Part shown: piece after piece, positions 1-5,458 of the stretch | Position numbering within the stretch: the stretch's first letter is position 1 | How the letters are laid out: every line of letters starts with the position of its first letter | Origin: Massilia sp. | GTDB taxonomy: Bacteria > Pseudomonadota > Gammaproteobacteria > Burkholderiales > Burkholderiaceae_D | DNA length: 8,413 nt | Direction: 5' to 3' | Assembly (NCBI GenBank): GCA_003484545.1 | Contig: DNCF01000534.1 | Span: 1 to 8,413, forward strand | Position numbers and translations under genes: made by a program | The notes under the pieces: generated by a model | Told to the model about the DNA's origin: nothing | The model's input: the letters and a program-made list of their open reading frames with translations, nothing else | The model's database searches: none

Positions 1-29
1 GCGCCGTTAAGCACGCGCGCAGGACCCGC

Positions 30-57
30 TACGCGGCGGCGGGCACGCCGCCGCGTA
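30..57. terminator. GC-rich perfect hairpin, terminator-like
   Basis: A 12-bp perfect inverted repeat (TACGCGGCGGCG at 30-41, its complement at 46-57) encloses a GGCA tetraloop. It lies upstream of the AraC-type regulator gene and just after a possible stop codon (TAA at 8-10) of an unseen upstream gene. No run of T follows on either strand, so if it ends transcription it does so without a classical U tract. The stem is clear in the sequence; its role is inferred from position. Confidence 0.4.
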
Positions 58-93
58 TCCTTGCAACGTCCCTCCATGAGCGTCGCCGATATT

Positions 94-123
94 TCGTCAT
101 TACACGTTTTTCTAAGCGATAAT
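94..123 (+). promoter_or_regulatory. Candidate sigma70-type promoter of the AraC-family gene
   Basis: A -10-like GATAAT (118-123, five of six matches to TATAAT) lies 18 bp downstream of a weak -35-like TCGTCA (94-99, four of six matches). The stretch 88-123 is visibly richer in A+T than its surroundings. The predicted transcript start near 130 would place the TTG at 123 outside the mRNA, which favours the ATG at 153 as the start of the following gene. The call rests on consensus matching only. Confidence 0.35.
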
Positions 124-152
124 TGACCCCATCCTGGTCACCGATCGCTGCG

Positions 153-1163
153 ATGCCGCGCCACCACCCTGCCCCATCTTCCACCTCCGCCCTGACCGCG
201 GCGCCAGCCGTCGAGCGCACCGGCATTGCCGAGGCGCCGCTGAAGACGGCCTCGCGCATCGCGCGCGCCTCGCGCCTGTACGAAGTGATGGACCTGATGC
301 TCGATTCGGTGGGCGACCCGCTGGCGCTGAAGAACCTGGCCGCCTCGGCCAGTTACTCGTCCTTCCACTTCGACCGCATCTTCCGCGAGCTGACCGGCTT
401 CTCGGCCGTCGAATACCAGCGCAAGCGCCGCCTGCGCCGCGCCGCCCACCTGCTGCGCCACGAGCCCGACGTACCGGTGCTGCACATCGCCCAGGACTGC
501 GGCTTCCCCTCGAACGCGGCCTTCGCGAAAGCCTTCAAGCAGCAGTTCTCGATGTCGGCCAAGGCCTGGCGCGAAGGCGGCTGGCGCGCCTACATGGACC
601 AGCAGGTCGGGCGCGAGAGCGACGTCAGCTTCTTCGTGGCCGAGCCCGACAACCTCGACGTGCTGCTGGCGCCCTACTGCCCGCCCGAGCCGGGCAGCGT
701 GGCCGCCCGCATCCGCGTCCAGACCCTGCCGGCGGTCACGCTGCGCTACCAGCGCTTCTTCGGCCAATCCGGCGCGGCGCTCTCGATCGCCTGCAACAAT
801 TTCATCTGCGAGCGCGAAAGCCTGGGCGCGGTGAATCGCACCACCGCCTGGTATGGCGTGTTCGACGAGGACCCGGGTTTCACGGGCGAACGCGAATACT
901 GCTACGACTTCGGCTATGGCGGCGAGGCCACATCCTGTCCGGCGCCCGCCCCGGCGCTCGGCATGCGCGTGCTGCCGGCCGGCGTCTACGGCGTGCTGGA
1001 GTTCCACGGCGAGTGGCCGCGCTTCCGCTCGATGTACGAGGACTGGCTCGACAGGCAGGCCTTCTGGCGGCTGGACAGCACGCGGCCGCATATCCAGAAG
1101 GTCGAGCGCGATGCGAGCGGCACATGGCAAGGGTGGCTGGCCTTGCCGGTCAAGAAGCGCTAG
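153..1163 (+). CDS. AraC-family transcriptional regulator with C-terminal GyrI-like domain
   Basis: The product is a cytoplasmic DNA-binding regulator of about 336 residues. Numbering from the ATG at 153, a double helix-turn-helix AraC domain covers roughly residues 42-145. Its first HTH lies around LKNLAASASYSSFHFDRIFR and its second around VLHIAQDCGFPSNAAFAKAF. A GyrI/SbmC-like effector-binding domain fills about 186-334 and opens with RIRVQTLPAVTLRY. This HTH-first, GyrI-last order is that of Rob-type regulators, in which the C-terminal domain senses small molecules. The frame stays open upstream to a TTG at 123, but the candidate promoter argues for 153. No clear ribosome-binding site precedes either start. 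The first 35-40 residues are Ala/Pro-rich and look disordered. The gene is alone in its unit, so its targets cannot be read from context. Confidence 0.88.
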   Translation: MPRHHPAPSSTSALTAAPAVERTGIAEAPLKTASRIARASRLYEVMDLMLDSVGDPLALKNLAASASYSSFHFDRIFRELTGFSAVEYQRKRRLRRAAHLLRHEPDVPVLHIAQDCGFPSNAAFAKAFKQQFSMSAKAWREGGWRAYMDQQVGRESDVSFFVAEPDNLDVLLAPYCPPEPGSVAARIRVQTLPAVTLRYQRFFGQSGAALSIACNNFICERESLGAVNRTTAWYGVFDEDPGFTGEREYCYDFGYGGEATSCPAPAPALGMRVLPAGVYGVLEFHGEWPRFRSMYEDWLDRQAFWRLDSTRPHIQKVERDASGTWQGWLALPVKKR

Positions 1164-1384
1164 GCGGCTGGTGGCATCCGGGCGAACAATCACCGCTCCG
1201 CACAGCGCCCGAAGTAGCTCCGCAAACCATTTCTCGAAACATACCGTGACCTACCCGGTTCCATCACATATGGATGCCCTCAGTGGATCAGCATTGTGCT
1301 TTCGGGGAAGACGTCCGTGGTGATCCGGGCACGCAATGTCAATCCCAGGTCGTCGGTATCGACCTCCGATCTCCCACATAAAGG

Positions 1385-1413
1385 TTGACTAACAGTTACT
1401 TCGTGAAGATGAT
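1385..1413 (+). promoter_or_regulatory. Candidate sigma70-type promoter of the propeller lipoprotein gene
   Basis: TTGACT (1385-1390, five of six matches to the -35 consensus) is followed after 17 bp by GATGAT (1408-1413, four of six matches to the -10). A transcript start near 1420 would leave a leader of about 24 nt before the ATG at 1444. The spacer between the AraC-type gene and this site (1164-1384) shows no other element I can name and is lower in GC than the genes on the left. Confidence 0.4.
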
Positions 1414-1443
1414 GTCGACCATCATCAAAAAGTTACCTATGTC

Positions 1444-3105
1444 ATGTTCAAACAGGCCAGCGCTGCACTTCTCATCTGTTCTCTTACAGCCTGCGGCGGG
1501 GGTGGCGATGGCACCGCTCCAGCGCCCGCGCCCGCGCCGCCAGTAGCGGCTATTCCCGAACCCGTCGTTCCCCCTGTAGCCGAACCGTCACCGCCCCCCT
1601 TGTCCCTTGCCTTGACTGCCGCCGCGCAGTCGCTGGAGTTAGCGGAAGGCGGAGCGGGAAGCCTGACGTTCATCGCGACCGTATCAGGCACCAGCAGCAA
1701 GCCCGTCGTACCGGTCATTCGATACGATCGGCTTCAGTTTACTGCCGGCGCCATCGATACCAGTCAGCCCGGACACTATCGGGTGACGCTGCAAACCTTG
1801 CCGGACCCTTCCGGTGGAACCAAATCCAGCCAGGTTTCTTTCCAGCTGTGCGAGGATGCCGCGTGCGAGCGGCCTTATGCCGACACCCTGCGCACCCTGC
1901 CTGTTTCGGTCACGGTCAAACTGCGCGATTGGGGCACCATGCAACGCAACGGCGCGCACCGCGGTTATGTTCCGTTACAGCTCGATCCGGCGGCATTCAC
2001 GCAGTTATGGTCGTGGTCAGCGCCACAATCTGTCGCGCTCAATCCGGTCGCAACCGGTGAGGGCAAGGTATTCGTCACATCCGATAACCCTGGCCAGAAT
2101 CTGGTGTACGTGCTCGACGAGCAGACCGGCAAGGTGCAGTGGCAGAAGACCGGCACCGATTTCAAGCCACACGCTCCTGCCTACGCCAACGGAATGGTGT
2201 ATGTGCGCGCAACTGAGGAAGCCAATTCTATTGCGAGTACCCGCATCTGGGCCATGGATGCAAAGTCCGGAGCGATGATGAAGACGCTAGCGCTCAATAC
2301 CAATGGCTATGCGCTGGCACCGGTGATCGATGGCGGCACGCTGTTTTCTGAAGGCGGCTATTTTTCAAGCGGCCTATCGTCGTTTGCGGTAGCCGATGGC
2401 ACGCTGAACTGGAGTATCAACCAAGGCAACGCCAAGCTGTCCGCGCCGGCTCTCGACGACGAGCACGTCTATTACTACGACGGCAGCAAGCTGTTTATTT
2501 ATCGGCGCGCCGACGGCATACGCACGGGCACGATTACCGACCCTGTTGCCGTCGTCCGCAATACTTCGACCGATCCGATGTCGGCGCCGGTTCTCGGATC
2601 GCGCAGCAATGTGCTGGTCCTGTCGGGCACGCAGTTCACTGGTTTCTGCTGTACCAGCGCAAGCGGTGGCAGCAATCGACCAATCGTCAATCTCAGCGTC
2701 GATCCTGCCGCACCGGGAATGCTGTGGAAAACGGCAGACGGCTACCTGACGCAGCCTGCGTTGTCCGGCGGGGTGATCTATGCCGGCACCGGAGCGATCT
2801 ACACTGGGGCGAGCTCGGGTTACACGGCTCGCTTTGACGCCATCAGCGAAGAGACCGGAGAGATACTGTGGTCATGGACGCCGCCAGCGCCGGACATATC
2901 GTTCTACCGCAACGTCGTCGTGACGAAAAACCTGGCCTTCGTCAGCACGGACAAGAATGTCTACGCGATCGACCTGAAGACCCATCAGGCGGTCTGGAAA
3001 GCTCCTTATCCCGGCGACCTTGCCATTGGCGCCAACCAGGTACTGCTGATCTCTGTCGGTGGCCAAACCAGCCTTGGCCAAGTTGTCGGGATCAAGCTGC
3101 AATAA
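1444..3105 (+). CDS. Lipoprotein with PQQ-type beta-propeller repeats
   Basis: The 553-residue product begins with a short hydrophobic lipoprotein signal ending in the lipobox L-T-A-C, with the lipidated cysteine at residue 17. A Gly run and a Pro/Ala linker (about 18-52) follow. Residues 53-160 look like an all-beta domain with a closely spaced Cys pair (136 and 141) that could form a disulfide. From about 163 to the end the protein shows repeated beta-propeller blades of PQQ/BamB-like type, with motifs such as DEQTGKVQWQK (225-235), AVADGTLNWS (315-324) and ETGEILWSW (470-478). Residues 402-403 form an unusual vicinal Cys pair. Nothing shows that it binds PQQ or is an enzyme, and BamB-like scaffolding is as likely. 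The start has no strong ribosome-binding site but gives a correctly placed lipobox. Codon third positions are less GC-biased than in the flanking genes, so different ancestry is possible. Confidence 0.82.
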   Translation: MFKQASAALLICSLTACGGGGDGTAPAPAPAPPVAAIPEPVVPPVAEPSPPPLSLALTAAAQSLELAEGGAGSLTFIATVSGTSSKPVVPVIRYDRLQFTAGAIDTSQPGHYRVTLQTLPDPSGGTKSSQVSFQLCEDAACERPYADTLRTLPVSVTVKLRDWGTMQRNGAHRGYVPLQLDPAAFTQLWSWSAPQSVALNPVATGEGKVFVTSDNPGQNLVYVLDEQTGKVQWQKTGTDFKPHAPAYANGMVYVRATEEANSIASTRIWAMDAKSGAMMKTLALNTNGYALAPVIDGGTLFSEGGYFSSGLSSFAVADGTLNWSINQGNAKLSAPALDDEHVYYYDGSKLFIYRRADGIRTGTITDPVAVVRNTSTDPMSAPVLGSRSNVLVLSGTQFTGFCCTSASGGSNRPIVNLSVDPAAPGMLWKTADGYLTQPALSGGVIYAGTGAIYTGASSGYTARFDAISEETGEILWSWTPPAPDISFYRNVVVTKNLAFVSTDKNVYAIDLKTHQAVWKAPYPGDLAIGANQVLLISVGGQTSLGQVVGIKLQ

Positions 3106-3127
3106 ACTCGCGCAGTGTCTCATGCAG

Positions 3128-3161
3128 GCCGGTGCCCGCGTGAGACCGCTCGGGCACCGGC
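3128..3161. terminator. Hairpin downstream of the lipoprotein gene
   Basis: An 11-bp perfect inverted repeat (GCCGGTGCCCG at 3128-3138, complement at 3151-3161) has a 12-nt loop and starts 22 bp after the stop codon at 3103-3105. No T run follows on either strand. Its position makes it the likely 3' end of the lipoprotein transcript. It would also lie downstream of any minus-strand unit ending at 3191. Confidence 0.45.
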
Positions 3162-3501
3162 AGCGAGACGAAGGCCTCGTTTGCGACGCTTCATCCTGCA
3201 TTTTTCCCGGTCAGAAAGCTGGAGAGCCCAACCAGCACTCGCCGCATTCCCAGGCTCGTCAATGCTTGCGCCAGCTCGTCGTGGAGGCGCGGGATTCTGT
3301 CGACAATCGCTTCAAGAGCCACCCGGTGCCGGCCGCGAAACCGGAAGCAGAAACTTCGGTTGTCGTTGAAAAATTCCCCAGGACAGCAGTGAACGCAGTG
3401 CCAGTCATGCAGCGGCTGGCGTGTCGAGCGCCGTGACACGTCAGCCGATGACGATGCAGGCCGCATGCAGGGCCGGCGTCCCGTTCGGCGCACCCTTCTC
3501 C

Positions 3502-3507
3502 AAGGAG
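3502..3507 (+). promoter_or_regulatory. Strong Shine-Dalgarno site of the HAF-repeat gene
   Basis: AAGGAG lies seven bases before the ATG at 3515. It is among the few near-consensus ribosome-binding sites in the window and decides this start over the in-frame ATG codons at 3521 and 3533. Confidence 0.75.
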
Positions 3508-3514
3508 ATTTCCC

Positions 3515-4699
3515 ATGTATATGCATCAGCGCATGTCCCTGGTCCTGGTGTCCTTCGCCATCGCCGGCGCCGCCTGGGCGCATCCCGAGTACAAGGTCAC
3601 GGTCGTCGGCCCGGCCGGCAGCACGGCCACCGACATCAACCAGGCCGGGGTGGTGGTCGGCAATTATCCGGTCGGGCCGGGCCTCACCCATGCTTTCCTG
3701 AACCGCGGCAAGGGCCTGGTCGACCTCGGCACCCTGAAGGGCGCCTCCAGCACCGCCGCCGCCATCAACGACAGGGGCCAGGTGCTGGGCCACTGGACCA
3801 CCCGCGGCGGCCAGGTGCGCGGCTACATCTACGACAAAGGCAAGCTGCGCGACCTCGGCACGATCGGCGGCCGGGCGACCACCTGGACCGACATCAACAA
3901 TGCCGGCTATATCAGCGTCTACGCCGCCGATCCCCCGCTCCCGGACGGCGAAGGTGGCGGCACCACCAGCTACCTGCGCGCGCCGAACGGAACGCTGACC
4001 CAGCTGGCCGATCTGCCGCTCACGGATCCGCTCTATCCACCACTCACCGAGGCCCGCGCGCTCAACAACAAGAACCAGGTCACCGGCGGGTCCGGGCCGG
4101 CAGAGCCCATCGACTTCTACCTGCGCGGCTTCATCTGGACCAGGGGCCAGACCCGCGACATCGGCGACCTGGGCTTTGGAAGAATCCCTGTCGACCCCGA
4201 GGCGATCAACGATCGTGGCCAGGTGACCGGTAGTGCCCCCGGACCGGGCATCGGTCGGATCCCTTTCCTCTACTACCGTGGGCGCATGGTGGCGCTCGAC
4301 ACATCGACGGACGCGTTCAGCGGCGGCACCGGCATCAACAACCGCGGGCACGTGGTCGGCTACGGCTTCAGCACCGGGTCGGGACCATCGAGCGGCTTCA
4401 TCTGGCGCGGCAGGCGGATCGAGAGCCTGAACGCGCTGATCGATCCCAGGCAGGGCTGGAATATCACCTTTCCACAAGCGATCAACGACGCCGGGCAGAT
4501 CGCCGCGACCGCCTTCCGCAACGGACGCTCCTACGCCGTGCGGCTCGACCTGATCAGGCCGTATGCGAGTGCCGTGCCGGCGGCCGAGCCGGACGAGGAG
4601 GTGTCGGTCGAGCCGGCCCTGTCGGCCGAGGCGGCGGCGCGGGCGAAGGAGGAAGCCGATGCGGCGGCGCGCGAGGTGGCGCAGCCGGTGATGCAATAA
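3515..4699 (+). CDS. Secreted HAF-repeat protein, probable beta-propeller
   Basis: The 394-residue product has a Sec signal peptide (about residues 1-22, hydrophobic core LVLVSFAIAGAA, likely cleavage after AWA). It then carries HAF-family extracellular repeats. The marker motif, I/L-N-x-x-G-x-V-x-G in its usual form, occurs seven times, with its Asn at residues 42, 85, 128, 184, 232, 275 and 324. Intervening strands carry the matching THAFLNRGKGLVDLGTL and RGYIYDKGKLRDLGTIGG signatures. Spacings of 43-56 residues and seven copies suggest a seven-bladed propeller. A helical Ala/Glu-rich tail (about 355-394) follows. No C-terminal sorting signal or membrane anchor is visible, so the protein is probably periplasmic or released. 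AAGGAG at 3502-3507, seven bases before the ATG, fixes the start. The function of HAF proteins is not known. The gene appears to be a single unit closed by the hairpin after 4699. Confidence 0.85.
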   Translation: MYMHQRMSLVLVSFAIAGAAWAHPEYKVTVVGPAGSTATDINQAGVVVGNYPVGPGLTHAFLNRGKGLVDLGTLKGASSTAAAINDRGQVLGHWTTRGGQVRGYIYDKGKLRDLGTIGGRATTWTDINNAGYISVYAADPPLPDGEGGGTTSYLRAPNGTLTQLADLPLTDPLYPPLTEARALNNKNQVTGGSGPAEPIDFYLRGFIWTRGQTRDIGDLGFGRIPVDPEAINDRGQVTGSAPGPGIGRIPFLYYRGRMVALDTSTDAFSGGTGINNRGHVVGYGFSTGSGPSSGFIWRGRRIESLNALIDPRQGWNITFPQAINDAGQIAATAFRNGRSYAVRLDLIRPYASAVPAAEPDEEVSVEPALSAEAAARAKEEADAAAREVAQPVMQ

Positions 4700-4719
4700 A
4701 CGGCGCAGGTGCATGAACA

Positions 4720-4743
4720 CCAGGGGCCGGGCCTGGCCCCTGG
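4720..4743. terminator. GC-rich hairpin between the HAF gene and the convergent regulator gene
   Basis: CCAGGGGCC (4720-4728) and its exact complement (4735-4743) form a 9-bp stem with a 6-nt loop, 20 bp after the HAF gene stop. No T run follows on either strand. It sits between two convergent genes, so it may end the HAF transcript and perhaps also the regulator transcript coming from the other side. About 154 bp (4744-4897) separate it from the regulator stop codon, with no gene I can support. Confidence 0.5.
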
Positions 4744-4897
4744 ATGCCCACCATGCACCGCACGGCGCTCATCGCCTGGTTGAAGGTGTACGACTGCGCC
4801 CGCCGTCTGGCTGGTGAGCTTGCCGTTGACCGCCACGGGCGTCGCGACGGTCACGGTTGGACTGTTGCAGCCGACGTCCAACTGCCCGTTCCGGCTA

Positions 4898-5383
4898 TCA
4901 CCGCCCCAATGGCGTGTCCTCTTTCTTCAACGTGCGCAGGACGAAGCTCGACTTGCTGTGGCGAATCCCGGGGATCATGTAGATCTTCTCGCGCAGCAGG
5001 CGCTCGTAATCCCTGGTGTCTTTCACCGCGATCCGGATGAAGTAGTCGTAATCGCCCGAAATCAGGAAGGCTTCGAGTACTTCGGGAATCGACTGCAGGG
5101 CGCTGCCGAACGCATTCAGCGTTTCCTGGCTGTGGCTGCCGAGCGTTACCTGGACGATGACCGAATCCTGGTACCCGATCTTCGCAAGATCGACCTTGAC
5201 CGTGTACGCCTGGATCGCGCCGGCATCCATCATGCGCTTCACGCGGTTCCAGCAAGACGTCGTCGACAGTCCCACCGCATTGCCGATCTCCTGCAGCGGG
5301 GTGCGCGAGTCGGCGAGCAGGATGCGCAAGATGGCGAGATCCTGCACATCGAAAGTTTTTCCTGAATCGAGGTCGTTTGCCAT
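4898..5383 (-). CDS. Lrp/AsnC-family transcriptional regulator
   Basis: The 161-residue product has the usual length for the family. An N-terminal winged HTH covers about residues 12-60, with recognition-helix region IGNAVGLSTTSCWNRVKRM. A C-terminal RAM (ligand-binding, oligomerisation) domain covers about 72-150 and includes the conserved GDYDYFIRIAVKDTRDYERL and a terminal SSFVLRTLKKEDTPL like that of Lrp itself. Family members bind amino acids, often leucine or another branched-chain residue, and act as octamers or similar assemblies that wrap DNA. The gene is divergent from ilvB with only 75 bp between starts, which strongly suggests that it controls the ilv genes and itself. Its ligand cannot be read from sequence; isoleucine, leucine or threonine would fit the context. 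The start ATG directly abuts an AAAATTTT element and lacks a clear ribosome-binding site. Confidence 0.93.
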   Translation of the reverse strand: MANDLDSGKTFDVQDLAILRILLADSRTPLQEIGNAVGLSTTSCWNRVKRMMDAGAIQAYTVKVDLAKIGYQDSVIVQVTLGSHSQETLNAFGSALQSIPEVLEAFLISGDYDYFIRIAVKDTRDYERLLREKIYMIPGIRHSKSSFVLRTLKKEDTPLGR

Positions 5384-5458
5384 AAAATTTTCCGAAAATA
5401 TGCGTATTCAGCTGAAATTATGAAGCACTTTCAGGGCTTTCGTCGATAAAATTTTCGT
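5384..5458. promoter_or_regulatory. Divergent promoter/operator between the Lrp-type regulator and ilvB
   Basis: This 75-bp AT-rich spacer contrasts sharply with the GC-rich genes on both sides. ATAAAATTTTC occurs twice in direct orientation (5382-5392 and 5446-5456), with centres 64 bp apart, about six helical turns. Each copy contains the 8-bp palindrome AAAATTTT. One copy abuts the regulator start codon and the other lies three bases before the ilvB ATG. Between them are a perfect 10-bp palindrome TTCAGCTGAA (5407-5416) and the spaced pair TGAA/TTCA (5421-5433). Lrp-family proteins bind degenerate, AT-rich, helically phased sites, so autoregulation and control of ilvB are likely. TAAAAT (5447-5452) could serve as the ilvB -10, which would make the mRNA nearly leaderless. 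No good -35 is visible. Confidence 0.65.

Larger units (their letters stand above)
3106..3514. other. 409-bp spacer without a confident gene
   Basis: Apart from the hairpin at 3128-3161 and the ribosome-binding site at 3502-3507, no gene here can be supported. A minus-strand open frame from roughly 3400 down to a TGA at 3191-3193 reads as a plausible protein tail, with segments such as RVALEAIVDRIPRLHDELAQ and MRRVLVGLSSFLTG. It has no recognisable family and no convincing start with a ribosome-binding site, and its third-position GC is only moderate. It may be a decayed gene end or chance. I see no clear promoter for the following gene, so it may lie anywhere in 3360-3480. Confidence 0.4.

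Noticed and set aside
138..1193. 351-codon open frame on the minus strand over the AraC-type gene
   Set aside because: Antisense shadow with no recognisable motif; the plus strand has clear AraC and GyrI-like domains.
3191..4720. 509-codon open frame on the minus strand across the whole HAF gene
   Set aside because: It is antisense to a gene with a signal peptide, seven clear repeats and a strong ribosome-binding site. The translation is Arg/Ala/Gly-rich, typical of a GC-rich shadow frame. Only its last 60 or so codons, outside the HAF gene, are worth keeping as a separate question.
4720..4743. Hairpin as a riboswitch or attenuator for the ilv genes
   Set aside because: It lies at the convergent 3' ends of the HAF and regulator genes, far from ilvB; the 75-bp ilvB upstream spacer has no room for a leader peptide and attenuator.
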